Positions 27,249 to 37,125 are shown, counted from the stretch's first letter. The stretch: 64,000 nt of DNA from Porphyromonas sp. COT-239 OH1446 (GCF_000768875.1 NZ_JRAO01000010.1:1-64000); one strand, 5' to 3'. The notes: generated by a model not told the origin, from the letters alone. Numbers and translations: made by a program.

Positions 27249-27860
27249 TTACTTTACGAAGAGTGTTTCGGAAAGAGGAAGCTTTTCTTTTCCAGAAACT
27301 TCTGCCAAGGGAGCACCAAAAGGCATTTGGGCTGTCAATACCCAAGAAGCATCAACCTCTGCCAATGCCTTGATTTCAGAGTCGACCATGCCGATATAGT
27401 GCTGGAGACTCGCTCCGAAACCAAGCATATCAAGTCCCATCCATACTGAATGCTGGTGAGAACCTTGTACCTGCTGCGCCCAGATAGGGAAGTTCGCTGC
27501 ATAGGAAGGGAAAGAAGCCTGTAACCCTTCTGTCACAGAAGGGACATCAAAAAAGAGAACAGTACCAACTCCACTTGCGAAAGCTTGACGAATCTTAGAG
27601 GCGGTATTGGCTTCATAAGCCTCTTGACCCATAAGCCCGATCAAAGCATCCTCCACGAGCTTCCAGTGAGAAGCATGAGCCTCTCCTGTGAGGAGTACCA
27701 TACGTACTGGTTGAGAGTTGAATGCCGAAGGGACTGTCTGCAAGACAGAGCCGAGGAGTGCCTCTACAGTCTCCCGAGAGGCCACCCATTCTGGACGCAG
27801 GGCATAATGCGAATGGCGGTGAGCAAGAGCTCCTTTGAAAATTTCTAATTGAGTAGTCAT
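27249..27860 (-). CDS. Nitroreductase family protein (Frm2/HBN1-like)
   Basis: This 203-residue protein belongs to the branch of the nitroreductase superfamily that includes yeast Frm2 and Hbn1 and bacterial YdgI-like proteins. Marks are RHSHYALRPEW, VPSAFNSQPVRMVLL (the FMN-binding NSQP motif), FFDVPSV and SVWMGLDMLGFGASLQHY. I use the ATG at 27860 (MTTQLEIF); an in-frame start 48 bases upstream would run into the palindrome described below. The likely role is flavin-dependent reduction in stress defence; the substrate is unknown. It lies downstream of rnfA on the same strand with a 126-base gap that holds an operator-like palindrome, so it probably has its own promoter. Confidence 0.88.
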   Translation of the reverse strand: MTTQLEIFKGALAHRHSHYALRPEWVASRETVEALLGSVLQTVPSAFNSQPVRMVLLTGEAHASHWKLVEDALIGLMGQEAYEANTASKIRQAFASGVGTVLFFDVPSVTEGLQASFPSYAANFPIWAQQVQGSHQHSVWMGLDMLGFGASLQHYIGMVDSEIKALAEVDASWVLTAQMPFGAPLAEVSGKEKLPLSETLFVK

Positions 27861-27887
27861 AATCGTTTTATACTTTAATTTTGCACA

Positions 27888-27913
27888 CATGTTTAGTTCA
27901 TCAACCAAACATG
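27888..27913. promoter_or_regulatory. Operator-like palindrome upstream of the second nitroreductase
   Basis: CATGTTT-A-GTT-CATC-AAC-C-AAACATG is a 26-base palindrome with one mismatched pair, centred about 40 bases upstream of the chosen start codon. Such a site is typical of a dimeric repressor or redox sensor (MarR or HxlR type), but no regulator gene of that type is in the window. Confidence 0.5.
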
Positions 27914-27986
27914 ATAAAAGAGAATCAATATCTCCGCAGCAAAGCTAATATTTTTCGACAAAACGACAAAGACCCGAATTTACGAC

Positions 27987-28568
27987 TTAGAGGCGAACGA
28001 TGCCACTAAAGCCCATGAATGCCATTGCCAAGATGCCCGCAGAGATCAGCGCAATAGGTATCCCTCGCATGGCTGCTGGGAGCTCCGTACGGCTGAGTTG
28101 CTCTCGTATACCAGCAAAGACTACTAGAGCCAAAGTAAATCCTATTGCAGTCGAGATTGCATAGATAACACTCTCTAGTAGACTAAATTCCTTCTGAATA
28201 ACTAGGATGGCTACCCCAAGCACGCAGCAATTCGTCGTGATTAGGGGTAGAAAGACTCCAAGAGCCTGATATAAAGCAGGAGAAACCTTCTTGAGCATGA
28301 TCTCAACCATCTGTACTAATGCTGCGATCACCAAAATAAATGAGATCGTCTGCATATAGGTAATCCCCATAGGCTCGAGGATATAAGTTTGGATCAGAAA
28401 GGTTACGATCGTGGCAATAGCCAAAACAAAAGCAACGGCAGCTCCCATACCCAAGGCTGTATCCACCTTTTTGGATACTCCCAGGAAAGGACAGATCCCG
28501 AGGAATTGGGAGAGAACAACGTTATTGACAAAGACCGCAGCAACGAATATGACTAAATAGTGTAGCAT
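27987..28568 (-). CDS. rnfA: Rnf complex subunit RnfA
   Basis: RnfA is one of the two related integral membrane subunits (with RnfE) of the ferredoxin:NAD+ oxidoreductase that pumps ions across the inner membrane. The 193-residue protein has six membrane segments. Typical parts are VNNVVLSQFLGICPFLGVS near the start, with the conserved cysteine that helps hold a membrane-embedded iron-sulfur cluster, and LITTNCCVLGVAI in the middle. It is the last gene of the set, 22 bases after rnfE. Confidence 0.96.
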   Translation of the reverse strand: MLHYLVIFVAAVFVNNVVLSQFLGICPFLGVSKKVDTALGMGAAVAFVLAIATIVTFLIQTYILEPMGITYMQTISFILVIAALVQMVEIMLKKVSPALYQALGVFLPLITTNCCVLGVAILVIQKEFSLLESVIYAISTAIGFTLALVVFAGIREQLSRTELPAAMRGIPIALISAGILAMAFMGFSGIVRL

Positions 28569-28590
28569 AACAAATCAGGAGTGAAAAGGA

Positions 28591-29181
28591 TTAAGACTTC
28601 TTTCCAGAGATCGTGTTAACGAGAGCAATCAAATAGCCCAGCACAATAAAGGCTCCAGGAGCCAGCACAAAGAGCAGAGCCCCATAGCCCTCCGCAAAAA
28701 GGGATATACCAAAAAACTTACCCGTCCCCAGCAGCTCACGCACCATACCTAACAGGGTCAATGAGAACGTAAAACCAAGACCAATACCGATCCCGTCAAG
28801 GGCAGAGTGAACGAGATTATTCTTGGCTGCAACAGCCTCGGCACGTCCTAGGACAATACAATTCACTACAATCAGTGGGATGAAGAGGCCTAAGCTCTTA
28901 TACAGATCTGGTAGATAAGCCTGCATAAGCATCTGCACGACGGTTACGAAGCCTGCAATAACAACGATATAGCCTGGGATGCGAACCATGTCAGGGATCA
29001 AATTCTTGATCAGTGAGATGACACTATTAGAGCAAATCAACACGAAAGTTGTTGCCAGACCCATAGCTAGTCCATTCTCAGCCGAACTAGTGGTTGCCAG
29101 CGTAGGACACATTCCCAGCAAGAGAACGAAGATAGGGTTCTCGGTGATGATCCCATTTTTGATAATATCCAAAGGTTTCAT
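28591..29181 (-). CDS. rnfE: Rnf complex subunit RnfE
   Basis: A 196-residue membrane protein homologous to RnfA with inverted topology. Typical motifs are NPIFVLLLGMCPTLATTSSA near residues 16-35, carrying the cluster cysteine, and LFIPLIVVNCIVLGRAEA. It completes the membrane core of the Rnf complex. It lies 15 bases after rnfG and 22 before rnfA. Confidence 0.96.
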   Translation of the reverse strand: MKPLDIIKNGIITENPIFVLLLGMCPTLATTSSAENGLAMGLATTFVLICSNSVISLIKNLIPDMVRIPGYIVVIAGFVTVVQMLMQAYLPDLYKSLGLFIPLIVVNCIVLGRAEAVAAKNNLVHSALDGIGIGLGFTFSLTLLGMVRELLGTGKFFGISLFAEGYGALLFVLAPGAFIVLGYLIALVNTISGKKS

Positions 29182-29196
29182 AGTATATCTACTTTA

Positions 29197-29805
29197 TCAT
29201 TGAGCATTTTGACGGGACATCTTGAAGGCCTCATAGCCACGATTGACTGCATCGAGGAAGGCACGGCTACTGATCGTCGCAGCTGTAATAGCATCGACCT
29301 GGCCACCATCCTTCGTCACCTTCAGCGGAGCAAGGCTTGAGAGGTCTATCTGACGCACATCTTGTATAGCCCCTTCTCGAGCTGGAGAGTGAAACCACTC
29401 ATCGATCTTAGAGCCAAGACCAGGTGTTTCACTGATCTCAAGGACGGAGAAGTCCACCAGCCGAGCAGCCGTGTCAATACCGACCATAATCGAGATCCAG
29501 CCACTGAATCCAGCATTGGTATAGGTTTCAATGGCGTAACCCACGACCTCGTCTCCCATTCGTGCGGGGTACATCGTTACCGAGTCCTTATCTCCAGGTA
29601 GGAGCAGGCGAAATTGCTCCTCGTAAGGGTTATTGTCAAACTTAGGGGTTACCTGGGCAATCGCCTCTACCTTGGCCTTAACTTGAGCTTGAGCGATAGG
29701 CTCCTGGGTCATCAGATTGAGTCCTGCTAAGATGCCCGCTACAATGATGCAAATCCCCGTAAGTGAGAGCAACATATTGGGCAGTGTGGATGTCAGTTTG
29801 TTCAT
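29197..29805 (-). CDS. rnfG: Rnf complex subunit RnfG
   Basis: RnfG carries a covalently bound FMN on the outer face of the membrane and passes electrons within the complex. The 202-residue protein has one N-terminal membrane anchor (LLSLTGICIIVAGILAGLN) and an FMN-binding domain. The flavinylation region reads DAITAATISSRA near residues 176-187; the usual SGAT/TGAT core appears as TAAT, and the acceptor is expected to be its second Thr. The segment ETPGLGSKIDEW is also typical. It lies 3 bases after rnfD. Confidence 0.94.
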   Translation of the reverse strand: MNKLTSTLPNMLLSLTGICIIVAGILAGLNLMTQEPIAQAQVKAKVEAIAQVTPKFDNNPYEEQFRLLLPGDKDSVTMYPARMGDEVVGYAIETYTNAGFSGWISIMVGIDTAARLVDFSVLEISETPGLGSKIDEWFHSPAREGAIQDVRQIDLSSLAPLKVTKDGGQVDAITAATISSRAFLDAVNRGYEAFKMSRQNAQ

Positions 29806-29808
29806 AGC

Positions 29809-30789
29809 TTATTTATCCCCAAAAAGTTTAGGTTTCATATACATATTGATCAGAGGCGTGAAGGCATTCATGATCAGAATTGCGAAGCTCATTCCCTCGG
29901 GATATGCTCCGAAGAGGCGGATGAGCACTGTCAATAGGCCGATCAATGCTCCATAAAGCAACTGGCCAGACTTGCTCATAGGACTGGTTACATAGTCCGT
30001 CGCCATGAAGACGGCCCCGAGCATCATTCCTCCAGTGGTTAGGTGAAAGAGCCCAGTTGGATAGATCGGATTGATCAGATGCATCAAGTACCCAAAGACA
30101 AAGGCTGTCCCCAGGACTGCAATCGGAATGTGCCACGTGATCACCCGCTTGTAGAGCAGATACACCAACCCAAGCAAGAGCGCAAGCGTACTCACCTCAC
30201 CGAGAGAGCCAGCATTAACCCCGAGCAGCAGATTGAGCTGTGAGGGCATATCTACTGAGAGATTGGCCGCAGAGGAGGGGTCTGAGATCATGGCCTTCAT
30301 CAGTCCCAAAGGCGTTGCCCCCGTGGTCGCATCGGTGTAGCTGGTCAACTGGCCAACCTCTGGCCAAAGGGTCATCTGTGCTGGGTAAGCTATAAGCAGG
30401 AAGACACGCCCCACCAGGGCAGGATTGAAGACATTACCACCCAAACCGCCAAAGGACATCTTCCCCACCCCGATGGCGACGATCGCCCCGATGGCGACGA
30501 TCCAAAAGGGGAGATTGCTGGGCAAGTTCATCGCCAGCAGAAGACCAGTTAGGATGGCCGAGCCATCAGTGATCGTAGAGGCACGATGCAGCATATAGCG
30601 GCAGATGAGCCACTCGACCAAGATACACACCCCGATGCTCACAGCCATAACGGCGAGAGCTCCGAGACCAAACTGGGCCAAAGAGACGAGGCAAGCAGGG
30701 ATGAGGGCCAAAATAACGGCATACATATTGCGCTCGACACTATCCCCACTGTGGATGTGGGGGGAAGGAGAGATGATGAGCTTTTCCAT
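29809..30789 (-). CDS. rnfD: Rnf complex subunit RnfD
   Basis: This 326-residue membrane protein is the second FMN-carrying subunit. It begins ISPSPHIHSGDSVERNMYAVILAL, close to the family start, and holds the flavinylation motif in DATTGATPLG near residue 158. NVFNPALVGRVFL and GMMLGAVFMATDYVTSPMS are also highly typical of the NqrB/RnfD family. About nine to ten membrane segments. It lies 9 bases after rnfC and 3 before rnfG. Confidence 0.96.
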   Translation of the reverse strand: MEKLIISPSPHIHSGDSVERNMYAVILALIPACLVSLAQFGLGALAVMAVSIGVCILVEWLICRYMLHRASTITDGSAILTGLLLAMNLPSNLPFWIVAIGAIVAIGVGKMSFGGLGGNVFNPALVGRVFLLIAYPAQMTLWPEVGQLTSYTDATTGATPLGLMKAMISDPSSAANLSVDMPSQLNLLLGVNAGSLGEVSTLALLLGLVYLLYKRVITWHIPIAVLGTAFVFGYLMHLINPIYPTGLFHLTTGGMMLGAVFMATDYVTSPMSKSGQLLYGALIGLLTVLIRLFGAYPEGMSFAILIMNAFTPLINMYMKPKLFGDK

Positions 30790-30798
30790 AGAGATGAA

Positions 30799-32133
30799 TT
30801 AACTTTTCCTTGAACGAATAATACCCATAACAGTCTGCTTGCCCATACGAATATAGTCTAGCAGTGGGCGGCTTGAGGGACAGGTATAGCTACAAGAGCC
30901 ACACTCGATACAGTCTACAATATGCCCTCGCTCGGCGACATCCCAGTCGTTGTACTTCACATCTCGCATGAGGAAGGCAGGGTTGAGGCCCATGGGGCAG
31001 ACATTGACACACTTGGCACAGCGAATACAGTTACGCATGGGCTTGCGTACAGCTTCCTCCCGAGGGAGCACCAAGATGCCCGAAGAACCCTTGGTAATAG
31101 GGATATCGGTACTGAGCAGGGCTTTACCCATCATAGGTCCTCCACCGATGATCTTGCCTGTATCCTCGGGTAAGCCACCGGCAGCCTCGATAAGATGAGC
31201 AATGGGAGTCCCGACACGCACAAGGAAGTTGGAGGGATTAGCGAGCTTCTTGCCCGTAGCTGTTACGATGCGCTCGACAAGGGGCTTATTCTTCTGAACT
31301 GCCTCGTAGACAGCGAAGACAGTACCGACGTTCTGCACGACAGCTCCAGTGGAGATAGGCAGAGCCCCGCTCTTGACCTGCCGGCGCAGGACAGCGTCGA
31401 TGAGCTGCTTCTCCCCTCCCTGGGGATACTGTACTTTCAGGGGCATCACACTGACTCCAGGGTATTGCTTCGACAGAGCTGTCAGATGAGCTATGGCATC
31501 GGGCTTGTTAGCCTCTATACCAATCACGGCCTGAGAGACAGAGAGGGCCTGCATGAGGATCTTGATCCCCACGAGGATCTCCTCGCCCTTGGTCATCATC
31601 AAGATGTGGTCAGAGGTCAAGTAGGGTTCGCACTCGACAGCGTTGATGATCAAGACCTCAGCCTGCTGTCCTGGTGGAGGCATGAGCTTGACATGGGTGG
31701 GGAAGGTTGCTCCCCCGAGCCCCACGATACCACAGCTAAGGATACGATCGACAATCTCCTTACTCGAGAGAGAGCACTCCCGCACGAGCTCGGGGCTACG
31801 ATCGATACCCTCCTCCCACTCATCGCCCTCGACGGCAATGACGATTGCAGGCTTCTTGTAACCACCAGCATCGAAGAAAGCATCGATCTTGGTTACCTTG
31901 CCCGAAACAGAGGAGTGAATATTGGCAGAGACGAAGCCAGAGGTCTTGGCCACAACGCTCCCCACCTTGACCTGATCGCCACGCTGCACCACAGCAGTGG
32001 CAGGGGCTCCGATATGTTGCGCTAGAGGGATAATGACTTCACGGGGCAGGCCTAGCTCGGTGATGGGCTTACCTGCCGAGAGCTTGTTCTCCTGAGGATG
32101 GATGCCACCCAAGCGAAAACTTCTAAGTATCAT
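30799..32133 (-). CDS. rnfC: Rnf complex subunit RnfC
   Basis: RnfC is the peripheral NADH-binding subunit with FMN and iron-sulfur clusters. In this 444-residue protein the N-terminal part reads GIHPQENKLSAGKPI, the NADH/FMN region includes GLGGATFPTHVK and NAVECEPYLTSD, and two 4Fe-4S sites are near the end: CIRCAKCVNVCP with Cys at residues about 369-379, and CIECGSCSYTCPS about 408-420. It lacks the long C-terminal alanine-rich extension seen in enterobacteria. It lies 24 bases after rnfB. Confidence 0.96.
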   Translation of the reverse strand: MILRSFRLGGIHPQENKLSAGKPITELGLPREVIIPLAQHIGAPATAVVQRGDQVKVGSVVAKTSGFVSANIHSSVSGKVTKIDAFFDAGGYKKPAIVIAVEGDEWEEGIDRSPELVRECSLSSKEIVDRILSCGIVGLGGATFPTHVKLMPPPGQQAEVLIINAVECEPYLTSDHILMMTKGEEILVGIKILMQALSVSQAVIGIEANKPDAIAHLTALSKQYPGVSVMPLKVQYPQGGEKQLIDAVLRRQVKSGALPISTGAVVQNVGTVFAVYEAVQKNKPLVERIVTATGKKLANPSNFLVRVGTPIAHLIEAAGGLPEDTGKIIGGGPMMGKALLSTDIPITKGSSGILVLPREEAVRKPMRNCIRCAKCVNVCPMGLNPAFLMRDVKYNDWDVAERGHIVDCIECGSCSYTCPSSRPLLDYIRMGKQTVMGIIRSRKS

Positions 32134-32157
32134 GCTATATGTCTTGTGTGGGGTGAA

Positions 32158-33036
32158 CTAATGTACTGGTTGAGGCTCTGTGGTAGGGGCGGGCTCTGTC
32201 GATGCCTCGGGTGCAGGTGCTTCCTTCTTTGGGGGGAAGCCGACCTCATGTATTGCATTCGTAGGACAGACAGAGACGCATTTGCGGCACAGACGGCACT
32301 TGGTGTGGTCTATGTAGGAGAGGTTATCTGCTATCGTAATGGCCTCGAACTTACACTCTTTAAGGCACTTGGAGCAACCGATACAAGCACTCTTACAGGC
32401 CTTCATCGCTGCCCCACCCTTATCCTTATTGACACAGCTGACGAAGACGCGGCGTCCCTTGGGCCCTCGCTTACGCAGCTCTATGATCATCTTGGGACAG
32501 GCCTTGACGCAAGCTCCACAGGCCACACACTTGTCCTCTAGGACCTCAGGCAGGTGAGTCTCGGGGTTCATGTGGATGGCATCGAAGGGGCAAGCTACGA
32601 CACAATCGGCTAGCCCCAAGCAACCGAAGCTACAATCCGTCTCGCCCTTGTAGAGAGCAGCAGCGATCTTGCAGCTACTTGCCCCATCGTATACATTGGT
32701 TCGGGGGCGTGCCTCACAAGTCCCATTACAGCGTACGACAGCGACAGTAGGGTCGGATGCTGTAGCGGCCATTCCGAGGATGGAGGACACTCGCTCCATC
32801 ACGACAGATCCACCCACGGGACAGAATAGCCCATCGAGGTTTTCACTCTTGACGCAGGCCGAGGCAAAGGCTGCACAACCAGGGAAGCCACAACCACCAC
32901 AGTTGGCCTGTGGGAGGGTCTCGCTCACTTGGGCGATACGAGGATCTTCCTTGACTTCAAATTGTTTTGAGACAACGAATAGCAGGACGGAGCCCAGAGC
33001 TCCGATAGCTGCTAGCACTAAGATGGTAGTTAGCAT
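32158..33036 (-). CDS. rnfB: Rnf complex subunit RnfB (ferredoxin-accepting)
   Basis: RnfB takes electrons from reduced ferredoxin. The 292-residue protein has one N-terminal membrane anchor, then the four-cysteine motif CGGCGFPGCAAFA near residue 46, and several ferredoxin-type sites: CVACGACVKACP, CIGCSKCLKEC and CRLCRKCVSVCP, plus CSFGCLGLADCVVACP. The last 25 residues are Pro/Glu/Ala rich and look disordered. It lies 6 bases after rseC and leads the rnf genes proper. Confidence 0.96.
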   Translation of the reverse strand: MLTTILVLAAIGALGSVLLFVVSKQFEVKEDPRIAQVSETLPQANCGGCGFPGCAAFASACVKSENLDGLFCPVGGSVVMERVSSILGMAATASDPTVAVVRCNGTCEARPRTNVYDGASSCKIAAALYKGETDCSFGCLGLADCVVACPFDAIHMNPETHLPEVLEDKCVACGACVKACPKMIIELRKRGPKGRRVFVSCVNKDKGGAAMKACKSACIGCSKCLKECKFEAITIADNLSYIDHTKCRLCRKCVSVCPTNAIHEVGFPPKKEAPAPEASTEPAPTTEPQPVH

Positions 33037-33042
33037 AGCGAC

Positions 33043-33468
33043 TTAATCTTGATCTATTTTGCGCACCCCAAAGCGGACTATCCGCTTGAGATGGTGGCGA
33101 CACAGGTACAACATACTATAGTAGAGACCGAGCACAAAAGTGATTCCCAGCACGGCCATGAGCTCGGAGAGCATCAGGAAAAGAGTGGAAACAACAAGGC
33201 TCAGTACCAACAAAAGAATTGGCACAACGAAAGCTAACAAGACGGCCAAGCGGCCAATCCCCACCTCTGCTTCGACAATAACCTGGTCGCCCAGGGCAAA
33301 ACCCTCAGATCGGGTTTCAATGTTAAGGTAATGGTCTTTGCAGTCCGTTGAGCAACAGAAGTCCTTGGCATGACAACCGCTACACGCACTGAGCTGCACG
33401 ATCCGCACAACTAGCTCACCAGGGTGAATTGCCGTAACAACCCCTTGGCGGTGCTCGATTTGCTTCAT
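33043..33468 (-). CDS. rseC: RseC-like membrane protein (SoxR-reducing system/RseC family)
   Basis: This 141-residue protein has a cysteine-rich cytosolic head (CSGCHAKDFCCSTDCKDH, residues about 31-48) and two membrane segments (about 80-125), the pattern of RseC. In Bacteroidales rseC usually opens the rnf operon, as here, with 6 bases to rnfB. In E. coli the rsx/rseC genes keep SoxR reduced; here a role in Rnf cluster insertion or redox control is inferred from linkage only. Confidence 0.85.
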   Translation of the reverse strand: MKQIEHRQGVVTAIHPGELVVRIVQLSACSGCHAKDFCCSTDCKDHYLNIETRSEGFALGDQVIVEAEVGIGRLAVLLAFVVPILLLVLSLVVSTLFLMLSELMAVLGITFVLGLYYSMLYLCRHHLKRIVRFGVRKIDQD

Positions 33469-33522
33469 AATGTTTAAGTGTTGGGAGCTATAGTTCGTAG
33501 CTCATCAATACAAAATCTGAGG

Positions 33523-33530
33523 CAAATGTA
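33523..33530 (-). promoter_or_regulatory. -7 promoter element of the rseC-rnf operon
   Basis: TACATTTG on the minus strand, 54 bases before the rseC start, matches TAnnTTTG. A -33 box at ideal spacing is not seen. Confidence 0.5.
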
Positions 33531-33663
33531 GCAATATCTCGCAATATGCGACGAACAAATGAGAAGTTATTTGCAGATACTGGCATTTATCCTGAGAAAA
33601 AGCAGCAGAGACGAGCTCTAGCAGCCCATTCGCCCCTCAGTCAGGAGGTATCTAAAAACACTA

Positions 33664-33697
33664 TGCCGCGCCACCTATCAAGATAGGAAGCACGGCA
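33664..33697 (-). terminator. Rho-independent terminator after tRNA-Thr
   Basis: On the minus strand TGCCGTGC pairs with GCGCGGCA (one G-T), with CCTATC/GATAGG inside, followed by TAGTGTTTTTAG. It closes the tRNA-Thr transcript. Confidence 0.82.
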
Positions 33698-33732
33698 CAG
33701 CTACACACATTAACAACAATCTGATCTTCTAG

Positions 33733-33805
33733 AGCCGAAAACCGGACTCGAACCGGTGACCTATTCATTACGAATGAATTGCTCTACCAACTGAGCTATT
33801 TCGGC
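33733..33805 (-). tRNA. tRNA-Thr (anticodon CGT)
   Basis: Perfect cloverleaf on the minus strand: acceptor GCCGAAA/TTTCGGC, D arm GCTC/GAGC, anticodon stem ATTCA/TGAAT with loop TTCGTAA, T arm ACCGG/CCGGT with loop TTCGAGT, discriminator T. The anticodon CGT reads ACG codons. CCA is not encoded, unlike the tRNA-Arg in this window. Confidence 0.96.
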
Positions 33806-33864
33806 CTCAGAGCCTCCACCGTAGATAGCCCAAGGGGAGGTCTTCGGGCTACAAAAGTAGATAA

Positions 33865-34326
33865 TTATTTAAGATCGCCCAAGAGATCGGCCAAAAATTT
33901 ATCGAGATCCTCATTCAGCCCCTGTAAGAGCGGCGTGGTTACCTTGACCAGGTCATCATCTAAGAAGAGTAGCTCCTCGATAGTCTCGAAGTCCTGCGAG
34001 ACTAGCTCGACAGAAAAAGGACGCTCAAAAAGGTTGTGCTGCCACCACCCTCTTTGCTCCAGGATGGCTACGGCCTCTCGTAGTATGGGAAGTGCCTCGG
34101 CGACGACAGCCTGATAATCAGAGTCGTTGCCCTTGGCCCAAGAAAAGATCGTGCATGAGCCCAAGAGCTCATCCTCGTCCGAAAAGAGAGAGACCTCCCC
34201 AGTAGTCGGATTGATCTGAACAAATAGATCCGACAGACCTACCTGCAGACGGTTAGGATTGCTCTCACGGAGCAAATCGCAGAATAGCCCGGTAATGAGC
34301 TCCAATTGTTTCTCTCGAGTTGACAT
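33865..34326 (-). CDS. Hypothetical acidic protein
   Basis: I do not recognise this 153-residue protein by function. It is rich in Asp, Glu and Leu, has no signal peptide or membrane segment and no cysteine cluster, and ends with an amphipathic helical tail (LLQGLNEDLDKFLADLLGDLK region). The middle part WWQHNLFERPFSVELVSQD resembles small conserved proteins of Bacteroidales without known role. It lies 44 bases downstream of valS on the same strand and may be cotranscribed with it. Codon use matches its neighbours, so I regard it as a real gene. Confidence 0.78.
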   Translation of the reverse strand: MSTREKQLELITGLFCDLLRESNPNRLQVGLSDLFVQINPTTGEVSLFSDEDELLGSCTIFSWAKGNDSDYQAVVAEALPILREAVAILEQRGWWQHNLFERPFSVELVSQDFETIEELLFLDDDLVKVTTPLLQGLNEDLDKFLADLLGDLK

Positions 34327-34370
34327 AGCATTGTGTGATGTGGAGGGATGAAGGATAAGTCTATGGGCAA

Positions 34371-36989
34371 CTACAGCGAGCGCAGCTGCTCGAGGCTCTG
34401 CTGGAGGGTCAGGATACGACTCTCAGCATCACTCTTCTTCTTACGCTCTAAAGCGATAACCTGCTCAGGGGCACGCTCTACGAAGCTCTGATTGCTCAGC
34501 TTCTTCTCTACCGAAGCGAGGAACTTACGCTGGTACTCGAGGTCAGCCTCTAGCTTAGCGACCTCCTCCTCTACATTGATCAACCCATCCATGGGTAGGG
34601 CGAACTCGTGCACTCCAACAACAAAGGCTACTGCACCATCGCTCTTGATCTCGCAACGCTTGATCTCGCTAAGGTTGGCGAGCTTGAGCAGCACGGCATC
34701 GAGCCGATCCGAGAAGTGAGGGTTCGCCTCTAGTAGGAGCTCTTCACGAGGAGATAGCTGCTTGCTGGCACGCACATTACGCACAGCACTAATGATCTGC
34801 AGGGCTTCGTCCATGGCTACAAGCAGGGCTTCATCGGCGAGGCCTGCGTGGGGCAGCTGCGTGATCATGAGGCTCTCGCCCTCACGACGCTGACGGAGTG
34901 CCTGCCAGAGTTCTTCGGTGATAAAGGGCATGAAAGGGTGTAGGTAGGCCAGTAGCAACTCGAAGAAATGCTCTGCCTCGGCTAGTGTCTTGGGATCAAT
35001 CGGCTCGCCGTAAGCAGGCTTGATCAGCTCGAGATAGCAGGAGGAGAAGTCATCTCGGATAAGTTTATAGAGCAGGGTAAGTGCTTCACTGAGGCGATAC
35101 TTGGAGAAGAGATCCTCCAGCTCTACAGCCGCACTCCAAAGGCGATGCTCAAACCACTTGCTTCCTAGACGTGCAGCCTCGGGCTGGGCGAGAGCCTCAT
35201 CCACCTGCCAACCCTTAACAAGACGGAAGGCATTCCAAACCTTATTGCAGAAGTTGCGTCCCTGCTCGCAGAGGGCCTCGTCGAAGAGGATGTCATTACC
35301 CGCAGGGGCAGACATCATCATCCCCATACGCACGCCATCGGCACCGAAGCGGTCGATCAACTCCAGCGGGTCAGGAGAGTTGCCAAGGCTCTTCGACATC
35401 TTGCGCCCAATCTTGTCTCGGACGATACCCGTGAGGTACACATTCTCGAAGGGCTTCTTTCCCCTGAACTCATAGCCTGCGATAATCATGCGGGCCACCC
35501 AAAAGAACAGAATATCTGGGGCTGTAACGAGGTCTGCAGTCGGATAATAGTAATCTAGCTCGGCATTCCCTTCGCCCAGGGCGGGGGCAAAGACCGTGAT
35601 CGGCCAAAGCCAAGAGGAGAACCAAGTATCCAACGCATCCTCCTCCTGACGCAAGTCTGCCATGACCAAAGAGGGGTCTTGCTGCTGTGCCAATCTGAGA
35701 GCCTCCTCGTCTGTCGCAGCCACTACGACTGCACCACTGGGCAGATAGTAGGCGGGGATGCGATGCCCCCACCAAAGCTGGCGACTGATACACCAGTCCT
35801 TGACATTCTCCATCCAGTGGCGGTAGGTCGCCTTGAACTTAGCGGGATGTAGCTTGATTTCGTCCTCGAGGACTGCCTCGAGGGCAGGCTTAGAGAGCTC
35901 GCTCATCTTGAGGAACCACTGCATCGACAGCTTGGGCTCGATGACAGCATTGGTACGCTCGCTGTGGCCGACCTTGTTCGTATAGTCCTCGACACGCTCC
36001 ATCAGCCCAGCCTCGATGAGGTCGACCTCGATCTGCTTGCGTACGGCGAAGCGATCCATCCCAGCATAGCGACCACCATGTTCATTGAGCGAACCATCAT
36101 CGTGAAATATATCTATGCTCTCGAGCTGGTGCTTCTCTCCGAGCATATGGTCATTGACATCGTGGGCAGGGGTTACCTTGAGGCAACCTGTCCCGAACTC
36201 GAGGTCTACATACTCGTCCTCTATGACGGGGATGCTGCGACCAACGATCGGGATGATGAGGCGACGCCCACGGAGGTCTCGATAACGCTCGTCATGAGGA
36301 TTGATGCACACGGCTGTATCACCCATAATGGTTTCGGGGCGTGTCGTGGCCACGACGACATAGCGATCCTCACCCTCTACATAGTAACGTAGATAGTAGA
36401 GCTTGCCCTGCTGCTCCTTGTAGATAACCTCCTCGTCGCTCAAGGCAGTCTTGGCCTCTGGGTCCCAATTCACCACCCGAACACCTCGATAGATAAGCCC
36501 CTTGTTGTAGAGATCGACGAAGACCTCGAGCACACTCTTACTGCGCTCGGCGTCCATGGTGAAGGCCGTACGAGCCCAGTCGCACGATGCGCCGAGCCTC
36601 TTGAGCTGCTCGAGGATGATGCCCCCGTGCTCATAGGTCCACTCCCATGCGTGCTCGAGGAATTGCTCTCGAGAGAGGTCGCTCTTCTTGACCCCCTGTT
36701 CGGCTAGGCGTGCCACGACCTTGGCTTCGGTAGCGATCGAGGCATGGTCTGTACCAGGCACCCAGCAGGCATTGAAGCCCGTCATGCGGGCACGGCGCAC
36801 GAGAATATCTTGGATTGTATTATTGAGCATATGCCCCATGTGCAGCACCCCCGTAACGTTGGGTGGGGGGATGACTACCGTGTAGGCTGGACGGCTATCA
36901 GGAGTAGAGTGAAAGAGGTTCTCTCTCATCCAGTATTCGTACCACTTACTCTCAACCGCCTCGGGGCTATATTTTGCTGCTAATTCCAT
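34371..36989 (-). CDS. valS: Valyl-tRNA synthetase
   Basis: This 872-residue class I synthetase charges tRNA-Val. The HIGH motif appears as [15 protein letters not shown] near residues 43-57, the editing (CP1) domain contains [17 protein letters not shown], and the KMSKS loop is [14 protein letters not shown] near residue 530. The C-terminal coiled coil ([19 protein letters not shown]) is typical of ValRS and separates it from LeuRS and IleRS. A TAACTTTG promoter element lies 30 bases upstream. Confidence 0.97.
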   Translation of the reverse strand: MELAAKYSPEAVESKWYEYWMRENLFHSTPDSRPAYTVVIPPPNVTGVLHMGHMLNNTIQDILVRRARMTGFNACWVPGTDHASIATEAKVVARLAEQGVKKSDLSREQFLEHAWEWTYEHGGIILEQLKRLGASCDWARTAFTMDAERSKSVLEVFVDLYNKGLIYRGVRVVNWDPEAKTALSDEEVIYKEQQGKLYYLRYYVEGEDRYVVVATTRPETIMGDTAVCINPHDERYRDLRGRRLIIPIVGRSIPVIEDEYVDLEFGTGCLKVTPAHDVNDHMLGEKHQLESIDIFHDDGSLNEHGGRYAGMDRFAVRKQIEVDLIEAGLMERVEDYTNKVGHSERTNAVIEPKLSMQWFLKMSELSKPALEAVLEDEIKLHPAKFKATYRHWMENVKDWCISRQLWWGHRIPAYYLPSGAVVVAATDEEALRLAQQQDPSLVMADLRQEEDALDTWFSSWLWPITVFAPALGEGNAELDYYYPTADLVTAPDILFFWVARMIIAGYEFRGKKPFENVYLTGIVRDKIGRKMSKSLGNSPDPLELIDRFGADGVRMGMMMSAPAGNDILFDEALCEQGRNFCNKVWNAFRLVKGWQVDEALAQPEAARLGSKWFEHRLWSAAVELEDLFSKYRLSEALTLLYKLIRDDFSSCYLELIKPAYGEPIDPKTLAEAEHFFELLLAYLHPFMPFITEELWQALRQRREGESLMITQLPHAGLADEALLVAMDEALQIISAVRNVRASKQLSPREELLLEANPHFSDRLDAVLLKLANLSEIKRCEIKSDGAVAFVVGVHEFALPMDGLINVEEEVAKLEADLEYQRKFLASVEKKLSNQSFVERAPEQVIALERKKKSDAESRILTLQQSLEQLRSL

Positions 36990-37018
36990 TCTTCAGTATC
37001 TATGAGTTTCTAGGGGTG

Positions 37019-37026
37019 CAAAGTTA
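37019..37026 (-). promoter_or_regulatory. -7 promoter element of valS
   Basis: TAACTTTG on the minus strand, 30 bases before the valS start codon, fits TAnnTTTG. Confidence 0.5.
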
Positions 37027-37125
37027 GTCAAATAGTAGAAAAGCCGTATCGCTTAACTCATTTTAAACATTCCGTCTATCCCTTGCGGAGGCTCTACCTC
37101 ATGCCTGCTCTCTTCCTTGCTAAGA

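Noticed and set aside
31195-32025. Long plus-strand open frame inside rnfC
   Set aside because: It is antisense to a clearly recognised gene, has no family motif and reflects codon bias on the other strand.
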